A program made the translations under genes and the position numbers. The notes under the pieces are model-generated. The model was not told the origin of the DNA, made no database searches, and worked only from the letters and a program-made list of their open reading frames with translations. Shown here piece after piece: positions 7,721 through 15,508 of a stretch of DNA of 17,065 nt. This DNA is from CAYWNK01 sp047639615 (GTDB lineage: Bacteria > Planctomycetota > UBA1135 > GCA-002686595), in contig JBLIOL010000086.1 in assembly GCA_047639615.1 (NCBI GenBank), forward strand, positions 1 through 17,065. The letters run 5' to 3'. The first letter of the stretch is position 1, and every line of letters begins with the position of its first letter.

Positions 7721-7745
7721 AGTAGGCTCTGTGCATGAGCCTACT
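7721..7745 (+). promoter_or_regulatory. Hairpin enclosing the dinB-family start codon
   Basis: AGTAGGCTC (7721-7729) is perfectly complementary to GAGCCTACT (7737-7745) with a 7-base loop. The ATG of the next gene (7735-7737) sits at the loop/stem junction and its only plausible ribosome binding site (AGTAGG) is in the 5' arm. If formed in mRNA it would block initiation. Confidence 0.45.
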
Positions 7746-8277
7746 CCAGTCCATCACGCGTCCCGCAGAAGGCGAATTCCACCCCTACTTCGGCCTGTAC
7801 ATCGATCAGGTCCCTGGGGGTGACGCCCTAGCGTGCCTGCGCGAGCAAGAGCCGCGCATTCGGGAGCTGGCCTCACGCTTCCCCGCGGATAGGGAGCAGT
7901 TCCGCTACGCCGAAGGCAAGTGGAGTGCACGTGAAGTCGTCGGCCACATGATCGACACGGAGGCCGTCTTCGGCTTCCGCGCCCTGTGGTTCGCGCGCGG
8001 GGCGGAAGCCGGTTTTCCGGGCATGGAGCAGGACGACTGGGCGCGCGAGTCCAATGCCCATGAGCGGCCCATGGCCGACCTAGGCGCCGACATGCTTCGC
8101 GCGCGGCAGTCCAGCCTCGGACTGTTCGAAGGCCTGGACGAGAGCGCCCTGCTACGCCAAGGGACCTCCGATGGAGGCCCCTTGAGCGTGCGCGCAACGG
8201 CTTGGATTCTCGCCGGGCACTACATTCACCACGAAGTCGTGCTCGCCGAGCACTACCTAGGAGCGTGTCGCGCATAG
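7735..8277 (+). CDS. DinB/YfiT-like superfamily protein
   Basis: The 180-residue product fits the four-helix DinB_2 fold, a metal-binding family that includes thiol-dependent (bacillithiol/mycothiol-type) transferases. Predicted metal ligands are His71 (REVVGHMIDTE), His162 and His166 (GHYIHHEVVL), the classical spaced three-His pattern. Other family features are WSAREVVGH (63-71) and FGFRALWFARG (79-89). Cytoplasmic; substrate unknown. The last six codons lie inside the left arm of an inverted-repeat element (8259-8439), so the native C-terminus may have been replaced. The start codon is embedded in a perfect hairpin. Family assignment is firm. Confidence 0.9.
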   Translation: MSLLQSITRPAEGEFHPYFGLYIDQVPGGDALACLREQEPRIRELASRFPADREQFRYAEGKWSAREVVGHMIDTEAVFGFRALWFARGAEAGFPGMEQDDWARESNAHERPMADLGADMLRARQSSLGLFEGLDESALLRQGTSDGGPLSVRATAWILAGHYIHHEVVLAEHYLGACRA

Positions 8278-8439
8278 CCGAGCTTGCGAGGCATGTGCCA
8301 TTTTTCGCGAGGCAAGGCGCGCCAAGACCCTCGTAACCGTAGCTACCCTGGGTTTGGTGCAACGCAGCATCGCGGATTAGGGCGCGTGGCTCGCGAAGTT
8401 GGCGTGGCTCGCGAAGTTGGCTATGTGCGACACGCTCCT
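8259..8439. repeat. MITE-like non-coding element with ~35-bp imperfect terminal inverted repeats
   Basis: The left end (8259-8293) and the reverse complement of the right end (8405-8439) share a 13-base identical block, AGGAGCGTGTCGC. One mismatch follows, then CATAGCC, a diverged stretch and GCGAG. The interior (about 110 bases) has no coding frame. The right end contains an 18-bp direct repeat. I see no certain target-site duplication. The size, long inverted repeats and lack of a transposase suggest a miniature inverted-repeat element or a large intergenic palindromic repeat. It lies between the DinB gene and a truncated ArsR-like gene. Confidence 0.6.
8384..8419. repeat. Perfect 18-bp tandem duplication
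   Basis: The unit GCGTGGCTCGCGAAGTTG occurs at 8384-8401 and again at 8402-8419. The second copy is the inner part of the right arm of the inverted-repeat element, so the duplication happened within that element. Confidence 0.9.
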
Positions 8440-8440
8440 G

Positions 8441-8614
8441 GATGTGCTCGTGGAGGCAGGGCTCGTGCTCGTTCGACGCGCGGGCCGCACACGTTGGAAC
8501 CACCTCAACCCGGTACCGATCCAACGCGTATGCGACCGCTGGGTCAGCCGCCACGTGCGCAATCTGGCGAGCTCCGCCACGCGACTGAAAAGCCGCGTAG
8601 AAGGCCAAAACTAG
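8441..8614 (+). pseudogene. ArsR-family transcriptional regulator, C-terminal remnant
   Basis: The frame reads DVLVEAGLVLVRRAGRTRW, then NHLNPVPIQRVCDRWVSRHV and a basic helix to the TAG at 8612-8614. This matches the end of the recognition helix, the wing and the C-terminal helix of ArsR-type winged-helix repressors (family pattern: HLxVLxEAGLVxxRREGRxRxYxLNPxPL). The N-terminal half, including the first helices of the DNA-binding domain, is absent. Just upstream is the right arm of the inverted-repeat element, and the frame reaches a stop at 8378-8380. It is therefore most likely a gene broken by insertion or deletion. A short peptide from the ATG at 8420 could be translated but would not form the full fold. 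Its stop shares the CTAG at 8611-8614 with the stop of the convergent ogt gene. Confidence 0.7.
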
Positions 8615-9153
8615 TTGAATAGGCTCTGAGAATCGGTCGGGAGCAACACGCCTTCGTGTCGCAGCAGGAAAAGCTTGCGCTCGATTCCGCCGCTGAAGCC
8701 GCCGAGGCCGGAGGCCGAAACGACCCGATGGCAGGGCACGATGATCGGCACGGGATTAGCGCCGTTGGCCATGCCTATGGCGCGCGATGCGCCCGAGCGG
8801 CCCATGCGCTCGCCGAGATCGCCATAGGCGACTGTAGCGCCGAAGGGCACGCGCCTGAGCTCCTGCCAGACATCGCACTGAAAATCGGTGCCGCGCAAAT
8901 CCAGAGGCAGAGCGAAGCGCGTGCGCTCCACCGCAAAGTAGGCGCCGAGCTGCTGCTCGAGTCCGTGCAGCCCCGGGTCATGGGCGTCCGCATGCTCCAC
9001 CCGCGCAGTAGGCGCATGCTTGCGGCGCCACTTCTCGAAGCTCCCCTGCGCTGTCTCCCCATCGAAGAAGAGGCCGCAGATTCCGTGAGCTGAGGCCACT
9101 CCAAGGAGTGGACCGAGGGGTGAAGGGACGAGCCGCGATTTCAGCAGCTCCAA
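8611..9153 (-). CDS. ogt: Methylated-DNA--[protein]-cysteine S-methyltransferase
   Basis: This 180-residue protein removes O6-alkyl groups from guanine in a suicidal transfer to its own cysteine. The active site is PCHRV (140-144) with Cys141. The helix-turn-helix/arginine-finger segment is at about 104-133 (FGATVAYGDLGERMG, then SRAIGMANGANP with Arg124). The C-terminus GGFSGGIERKLFLLRHEG is typical. The N-terminal half starts with LVPSPLGPLLG, as in Ogt/Ada-C proteins. The TTG at 9153 behind AGGG gives a normal-length N-terminus; the open frame continues upstream to 9345 but that part overlaps another gene and is not family-like. It begins 4 bases after the stop of the UGA-containing gene, as the last gene of the respiratory operon. 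The link to oxidase genes is unusual and probably just operon tailing. Confidence 0.92.
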   Translation of the reverse strand: MELLKSRLVPSPLGPLLGVASAHGICGLFFDGETAQGSFEKWRRKHAPTARVEHADAHDPGLHGLEQQLGAYFAVERTRFALPLDLRGTDFQCDVWQELRRVPFGATVAYGDLGERMGRSGASRAIGMANGANPVPIIVPCHRVVSASGLGGFSGGIERKLFLLRHEGVLLPTDSQSLFN

Positions 9154-9157
9154 GACC

Positions 9158-9463
9158 CTACTCGCTGTCCCTCGAGTCTTGCGACTCCAGGTCTGCCGCC
9201 GTCCAGCGCCTCTGACCACCGGCGGGCCGGTAGGAGTTGTCGCGATTCTGACGATTGGAATGCCAGAACGCGAAGCCCACCAGGCTCGGCAACAGCACGA
9301 AGACCACGGCCAGCATGAAGTAGATGCTGTACGCGAAGCCAGCACCTAATCCACCACCACTGGAGGCGACCGCCTCCTTGCAGGAGTCTCAGGAATAGCC
9401 TGCGGGAGCCAGGGCAATGAGCGCCATGGCGAGGCAGGGAGCGAGTCGGAGGGTGCGTTTCAT
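9158..9463 (-). CDS. Putative selenoprotein: small exported/membrane UxxC protein (in-frame UGA)
   Basis: From the ATG at 9463 the frame encodes MKRTLRLAPCLAMALIALAP..., a signal peptide. It meets one TGA at codon 25 (9391-9389), then stays open for 76 codons to a TAG at 9158-9160. Read with selenocysteine, the 101-residue product has the motif U25-D-S-C28-K just after the predicted cleavage site (APA/GYS), at the place of a thioredoxin-like CxxC. A Gly-rich linker, one membrane helix (about 43-67, FAYSIYFMLAVVFVLLPSLV) and a polar tail follow. A SECIS-like hairpin sits at the required distance after the TGA. Position between the SCO-DUF420 gene and ogt in the oxidase operon suggests a redox or copper-handling role in oxidase assembly. 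Alternatives are a nonsense-mutated pseudogene or a short 24-residue peptide. No Shine-Dalgarno is evident; an upstream ATG at 9484 derives from a repeat copy. Confidence 0.72.
9362..9377 (-). promoter_or_regulatory. Candidate bacterial SECIS element
   Basis: On the minus strand GGAGGC-GGTC-GCCTCC forms a perfect 6-bp stem with a GGTC tetraloop. The loop begins 17 bases after the last base of the in-frame TGA. The E. coli fdhF SECIS also has a GGUC apical loop at nearly the same distance (18 bases). A bulged U like that of fdhF is not obvious, but a lower stem with an internal AA/A loop is possible. Confidence 0.68.
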
Positions 9464-9488
9464 GACGACTTGCAGATGATACATGGAC

Positions 9489-9542
9489 TTAGAGGTGATA
9501 CAGCACTTACAGGTGATACAGCACTTAGAGGTGATACAGCAC
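9489..9542. repeat. Three tandem 18-bp units spanning the stop codon of the SCO-DUF420 gene
   Basis: TTAGAGGTGATACAGCAC occurs at 9489-9506 and 9525-9542, and with one change (TTACAGG...) at 9507-9524. On the minus strand each unit encodes Val/Leu-Tyr-His-Leu-stop, so the end of the gene including the stop codon is triplicated. A decayed fourth copy with one extra base is visible at 9470-9488. Confidence 0.9.
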
Positions 9543-10637
9543 GACATACACCATCACACCCGTGACGGATACGTAGAGCCAGATGGGGAAGGTCAGGCGC
9601 GCCATGCGCTTGTGGCGATCCCAGTCCTGCTTATGAGCCAACCAGAAGGTGCGCAGCACCATGGGCAGGTTGACCACGGCCAAGATCACATGGCTGATCA
9701 AGAGGCCGAGATAGAGCAGCTTGCCCAGCCCCTCGCCTGAGTAGCGCGTGGGGCCCGTCTGGGCGGTCACCACCAGGTGGTAGTACAGATAGCAGGAGAG
9801 GAAGGCGGCGCTGGCCAGGAAGGCAACCTTCATCCAGCGCTCGTGGACCTCGCGCTTGCCGGCCTTGATGGCCAAGAGGCCCAGCACAAGGAATAGACCG
9901 GCGAGTGCGTTCAGGCTGGCGTTGATGGCCGGCAGGATGCTGGTCTGGCGCTGGGGATTGAGGGCCTTGGCGCGCGCGATCAGAGCTTCGAAGCTGGCCT
10001 CGATGCCCTCGCGACCAAGCTCGGGCGAGGCGCACTCGTACCAGCCCGCAAGACGCCCCTCGGCGTCGATCATGGCCAGGCGTGTGGCGTGGGTCACGGA
10101 CTCGCCGGCGGGCAGTTCCTCAGCGGGGTCGGCGCGCAGCACGGCCAGCTTCAGGCCCTGGCGCACGTAGTCCGGGACCGACTCTCCTGGGCCGGTCAGG
10201 AACAGCCAGCGCTCGTCTTGGATGTCGAAGCGCTGGGCATACTCCGAGAGCTTCTCCGGCGTGTCGTACTCCGGGTCCACAGAGAAGGACACGATGCGCA
10301 CGTCGGTGCCCTTCAGTTGCTCGTACAGGATCGCGCGGATGTCGCCCGTGAGGCTCGGACAGGGCCCGGTGCAACGCACGTAGAAGGGCACACCGATCCA
10401 GGGCTTGCCGCGCAGATCCTCGAGACTGACCGTCTCGCCGGAGCGCTCGATGAACTCGAAGCCGGGCACTTCACCAAAGCGCTGGGTCGATTCCGGGCCT
10501 GGTGCGGTACTCAGTGTCGCATCCTGCGGCAAGCCCGCTTGAGCGCCGGCGACCTGTCCAAGCGACAGACCGATGAGCAAAACGACAACCGCCCGCAGGC
10601 ACCAGGTGCCGCGGGCGGAAATACAATGCATGTGCAT
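9525..10637 (-). CDS. SCO1/SenC copper chaperone fused to a DUF420 membrane domain
   Basis: From the ATG at 10637 the product is 370 residues. A signal peptide (RAVVVLLIGLSLGQVAGAQA, ending near residue 34) is followed by a thioredoxin-fold SCO domain (about 50-225). The copper ligands are in VRCTGPCP (Cys89 and Cys93) with His183 (THATRLAMID). SCO proteins deliver copper to, or reduce, the CuA site of oxidase subunit II. Residues 236-370 form a DUF420 domain: four membrane helices with His265, His287, His316 and His342. DUF420 proteins are often encoded in oxidase clusters and may bind metal or heme. The frame is open to 10772, but the extra residues overlap subunit IV and are not family-like. 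The gene follows the subunit IV gene by 28 bases. The fusion links copper insertion to a membrane partner. Confidence 0.93.
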   Translation of the reverse strand: MHMHCISARGTWCLRAVVVLLIGLSLGQVAGAQAGLPQDATLSTAPGPESTQRFGEVPGFEFIERSGETVSLEDLRGKPWIGVPFYVRCTGPCPSLTGDIRAILYEQLKGTDVRIVSFSVDPEYDTPEKLSEYAQRFDIQDERWLFLTGPGESVPDYVRQGLKLAVLRADPAEELPAGESVTHATRLAMIDAEGRLAGWYECASPELGREGIEASFEALIARAKALNPQRQTSILPAINASLNALAGLFLVLGLLAIKAGKREVHERWMKVAFLASAAFLSCYLYYHLVVTAQTGPTRYSGEGLGKLLYLGLLISHVILAVVNLPMVLRTFWLAHKQDWDRHKRMARLTFPIWLYVSVTGVMVYVVLYHL

Positions 10638-10665
10638 GATGGTCGGGGCTGCGAGCCTCGGACGA

Positions 10666-11121
10666 CTAGTGGTCGCCCGAGTCTTGCTCGTCGGCAGCGT
10701 GCTCATCCGCCGCATGCCCACCAGCGCCATCACCGGCATCGATCGCCATGACCTCGCCTGATTCCTGGTCAAGTTGATCGCCGATGCTGTAGTTCATGCG
10801 ATCGTTGAAGGCCGTGTCCGGCAACAACATGGTCATCAAGTAGCAGACCAGCGGGATGGTGAAGAACACGTTGCCCTTAACCACCAGGCCTTCGTACTTG
10901 AAGTGCATGAAGTGCATGATGATCAAGAACCCCTTCCAGGCCGCAAAGCCCAGCAGGCCGCCCCAGAGCAGAGCCTTGTTCTCGTACGGAATCAGGGTAC
11001 CCCAGGCCACCTCGAGTGCGGTCAAGACCAACAGGGTGATGAAGATCTTGAAGACACTGAAGTGCCCCCCGTGGTCGTCGGAATGCTCGTCGCCAGCTGC
11101 GTGAGTGTTTGCTTCGGTCAT
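10666..11121 (-). CDS. ctaF: Cytochrome c oxidase subunit IV family protein (prokaryotic, CtaF/CoxD-like)
   Basis: The 151-residue small membrane subunit has three predicted helices at about 22-44, 50-70 and 83-101. The conserved KGFLIIMHFMHFKYE (63-77) is the signature of the bacterial subunit IV family, which stabilises subunits I-III. Both tails are unusual: N-terminal HAAGDEHSDDHGGH (7-20) and a C-terminal Asp/His/Ala-rich segment (GGHAADEHAADEQDSGDH). These could bind metal ions. GGGGG about 8 bases upstream may act as ribosome binding site. It lies 16 bases after ctaE. The symbol follows the B. subtilis-style name and is approximate. Confidence 0.9.
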   Translation of the reverse strand: MTEANTHAAGDEHSDDHGGHFSVFKIFITLLVLTALEVAWGTLIPYENKALLWGGLLGFAAWKGFLIIMHFMHFKYEGLVVKGNVFFTIPLVCYLMTMLLPDTAFNDRMNYSIGDQLDQESGEVMAIDAGDGAGGHAADEHAADEQDSGDH

Positions 11122-11137
11122 GGTGTTGCCCCCGGGG

Positions 11138-11782
11138 CTACATCAAGTAGACGAGAGTGAAGAGCAGGACCCAGACCAGGTCCACAAAGTGCCAGTACAA
11201 GCCGCAGAGTTCGACGCCGACGCTGTCCTTGGCGTCGTACTTGCCGCGCAGGGCCGCGATATACACGGCAATGAGCCAGATCACTCCGACAATCACGTGC
11301 AGGCCGTGGAAGCCCGTCATCACGTAGAAGGTCGACCAGAACAGGTCCTGGTTGGCTGTGTTGCCATGACCGATCAGCTCTACGTACTCGTAGACCTGGA
11401 CGCCCACGAAGAAGGCTCCGAAGAGAATCGAAAGCCCCCACCACTGAATGAACTTGCCTCGATCATTGCGCTGGATCGCGTTCAGACCAGCCACCACCGT
11501 GGCCGAGCTGCAGATCAGGATGAAGGTGTTGAAGGCAGTTAGGTCCACCGCCAAGCGCATGGCGGGGTTCGGCCAGGAGGGCGAACCGGTGCGCAGCACT
11601 AGGTAGGTACCGATCAGTCCGGTGAAGAACATGATCTCGGTGCCGAGGAAGCACCAGATCGCGAACTTGCCGCGGTCGACCGGGGGGCCGGAGTCGTAGT
11701 CGTAGACCGGGTGGTGGTGCGCCGGGGCGTCCACTTCGGGGTCGTATGCGGGGATGGCTTTGCTCATCGCGTTCCAGGTCAT
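11138..11782 (-). CDS. ctaE: Cytochrome c oxidase subunit III
   Basis: The 214-residue integral membrane protein has five predicted helices, the short bacterial (caa3-like) form lacking the first two helices of mitochondrial COX3. Motifs include FLGTEIMFFTGL (45-56) with the conserved Glu49, FYVMTGFHGLHVIVG (152-166) and YWHFVDLVWVLLF (196-208). It supports subunit I stability and proton uptake. I chose the ATG at 11782 because it overlaps the ctaB stop as ATGA; the ATG at 11767 (MSKAIPAYDP) is a plausible alternative. The N-terminus has HHH and acidic residues. Part of the oxidase operon. Confidence 0.95.
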   Translation of the reverse strand: MTWNAMSKAIPAYDPEVDAPAHHHPVYDYDSGPPVDRGKFAIWCFLGTEIMFFTGLIGTYLVLRTGSPSWPNPAMRLAVDLTAFNTFILICSSATVVAGLNAIQRNDRGKFIQWWGLSILFGAFFVGVQVYEYVELIGHGNTANQDLFWSTFYVMTGFHGLHVIVGVIWLIAVYIAALRGKYDAKDSVGVELCGLYWHFVDLVWVLLFTLVYLM

Positions 11783-12696
11783 GACGCCAGAGTGGCGCGG
11801 ACGACCGGGTCCAAGAGGATCAGGGCAAACAGAAGAGGAAGGTACGCAAGGGAGACGAACATCAACGCCCGAGCGCGCGGCCGATCTTCGCTTCGTGCGA
11901 AGCGTAAAGCAGGCCACAGATAGACAAGTCCCAAGACCAGCGCGCCTAGGCCGTAAACGGGCCCAGCGATGCCGCGGGTCAGGGGTAGAAGAGAGACGGG
12001 GATCAGGGCCAGCCCGTAGATCACCGCTTGGCGGCCAGCGTCACCGGCGGAGCCTGGCACGGAGGGCACCATGCGGTGGCCAGCGGCGGCGTAGTCCTCG
12101 CGATACAACCAGGCGATGGCCATGAAGTGCGGGAACTGCCAGATGAAGAGCACGGCGAAGAGCGACCAAGCCCAGGGGCCAATGTCGCCGGCAAGGGCTG
12201 CATAGCCCAGCAGGGGCGGTGCCGCGCCAGGGATCGCACCCACCACAGTGTTGAGCGTGCTAACGCGCTTGAGCGGCGTGTAGACCACCACGTAGAGCAG
12301 TAGGGTCGCCAGGGCCAGCAGCGCCGTGAGCATGTTGAAGCGCAGAGCCAGGCCCACGGTTCCTGCCACGCCCATGACCAAGCCGAAGGTCAGGGCCGGG
12401 CCAACGCCGACGATACCGGTCACCAGGGGGCGCCGCTGGGTGCGCTTCATGAGCGCATCCGTATCGCGCTCGATAACCTGGTTGAAAACGCTGGCTGCAC
12501 CGGTGACCAGCACGATGTAGAGGCTGGCTTCGAGTACGGAGAACCAGGTGGCTCCCTGCATCATGTAGCGCGACAGGCTGCCGCCCAAGAAGGCCATGAG
12601 GGCCACCATCAACGCGATGCGCGGACGGATCAACATCAGCCAGCTCTCGGCGAGGCTGGGCATGGGCAGGACGCTAGTTTGAGCCTTGGAGCTCAT
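11779..12696 (-). CDS. ctaB: Protoheme IX farnesyltransferase (heme O synthase)
   Basis: This UbiA-superfamily membrane prenyltransferase (305 residues, about nine helices) converts heme B to heme O using farnesyl diphosphate. The first Asp-rich motif is NQVIERDTDALMKRTQRRPL (72-91), with Asp78/Asp80 binding the Mg-diphosphate. The second acidic motif is YREDYAAAGHRMVP (198-211). VYTPLKR (about 138-144) is also typical. The ATG at 12696 overlaps the ctaA stop as ATGA, so translation is coupled. Its product is the substrate of CtaA from the gene just upstream. The open frame to 12735 is not family-like. Confidence 0.96.
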   Translation of the reverse strand: MSSKAQTSVLPMPSLAESWLMLIRPRIALMVALMAFLGGSLSRYMMQGATWFSVLEASLYIVLVTGAASVFNQVIERDTDALMKRTQRRPLVTGIVGVGPALTFGLVMGVAGTVGLALRFNMLTALLALATLLLYVVVYTPLKRVSTLNTVVGAIPGAAPPLLGYAALAGDIGPWAWSLFAVLFIWQFPHFMAIAWLYREDYAAAGHRMVPSVPGSAGDAGRQAVIYGLALIPVSLLPLTRGIAGPVYGLGALVLGLVYLWPALRFARSEDRPRARALMFVSLAYLPLLFALILLDPVVRATLAS

Positions 12697-13664
12697 GCCT
12701 GCCCTCCGCCACTCATGCGCATGCCACCGGTCCACAGTGCGGTGATGGTTGCGCTGGCCAAGAGGCCAGCCCCCACCATCACGTGTGCGGTGGCGGTGAT
12801 CAATTCGGCCGCGTGAGTTTCAGGCCCGTCGGCTTTGCCGGAGAGCATGAAGATCGACATTGTGGCCAGGATCCCGAGCAGCACTTGGCTGTGCAGGAAG
12901 ATCGTCAGTAGCAGAGCGCAACGGCGCAGCACGCCGGCCGCACAGCTGGGCACTTCGGACTGCTGGGCGGCGGCCTTCAGACGCTTGCTGAGGACCATCA
13001 CGCAAACGAAGACCGCGATGGCCACCAGAACGTGACCGCCGAGCGCGGCGTGAGCAGCCTGATTATGGCGGAAGACTGCGCCGAGGGTCGCTTGCACCCA
13101 AACCAGGATCGTGATGAAGACAGCCATGCCGTACAGACGCGGCTCTGCAGCCCAGGGCACGTGCTTGACGGTCTGCCACTTGCGCGATGTAACCAGTGCC
13201 ACAGCCGCCAGCAGGGCGAAGACCGCCTGGCCTAGGGATCCATGGAAGAAAGCCAGCCCAGAGTCATTGTTGAGCACCCGGAAGGCGCCCAGGGCACCTT
13301 GCCCACAGACTGCGATCAGGCCCAAGAGAGCCAGAACTTTGGTCCCCAGGCGCCGGCCCGAAACGGCGGTAGCGATCACGGTCAGGATCGACAGCAGACC
13401 CACCAGAGTCCCGAGCTCGCGGTGGTGATGCTCCACGAAGACACCCGCGTCACGGATGCGCATGGCCCAGGGATAGAGCCACAACAGGTGCCCATCCGGG
13501 AACATCCAATCGTCCTCGGCCATACCCGCATTCATGGTCGTCACAGCACCGCCGAATAGAATCAGCGGCACGGCGGCAATCACAGTCCATAGGGCCAGCC
13601 GACCGGGCCAAGGGCTCGGATTCGACTGGGCCTCTAGGGCGCTTGCGGATTGGGTATCGGTCAC
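12693..13664 (-). CDS. ctaA: Heme A synthase (COX15/CtaA family)
   Basis: This 323-residue protein with about eight membrane helices hydroxylates the heme O methyl group to make heme A for the oxidase. Heme-ligand histidines are at the usual places: EHHHRELG (79-86), FFHGSLGQ (139-146), AAHAALGGHVLV (203-214) and TAHVMVGAG (292-300). The N-terminal loop TTMNAGMAEDDW (42-53) matches the family's T-x-x-GAGM-x-xPDW-like segment, with Asn in place of a Gly. The paired cysteines of the Bacillus enzyme loop are absent, as in several other lineages. The start is a GTG at 13664, 22 bases after the ctaD stop, without clear Shine-Dalgarno; the exact start is less certain than the gene. Confidence 0.95.
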   Translation of the reverse strand: MTDTQSASALEAQSNPSPWPGRLALWTVIAAVPLILFGGAVTTMNAGMAEDDWMFPDGHLLWLYPWAMRIRDAGVFVEHHHRELGTLVGLLSILTVIATAVSGRRLGTKVLALLGLIAVCGQGALGAFRVLNNDSGLAFFHGSLGQAVFALLAAVALVTSRKWQTVKHVPWAAEPRLYGMAVFITILVWVQATLGAVFRHNQAAHAALGGHVLVAIAVFVCVMVLSKRLKAAAQQSEVPSCAAGVLRRCALLLTIFLHSQVLLGILATMSIFMLSGKADGPETHAAELITATAHVMVGAGLLASATITALWTGGMRMSGGGQA

Positions 13665-13686
13665 GGCTGGAAGCGGGCGCTCAGCG

Positions 13687-15504
<1,818 letters not shown>

Positions 15505-15508
15505 GGGA

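Noticed and set aside
8291..8305. GGCATGTGCC followed by ATTTTT as a terminator for the DinB gene
   Set aside because: Stem of only 4 bp and located inside the inverted-repeat element; too weak to call.
7754..8608. Long minus-strand open frame (284 codons) opposite the DinB gene
   Set aside because: Arg/Cys/Pro-rich shadow crossing the inverted-repeat element; the + strand frame has clear DinB motifs.
9154..9345. N-terminal extension of the ogt frame up to 9345
   Set aside because: Overlaps the UGA-containing gene in another frame and lacks Ogt-like sequence before LVPSPLGPLLG; the TTG at 9153 gives the normal length.
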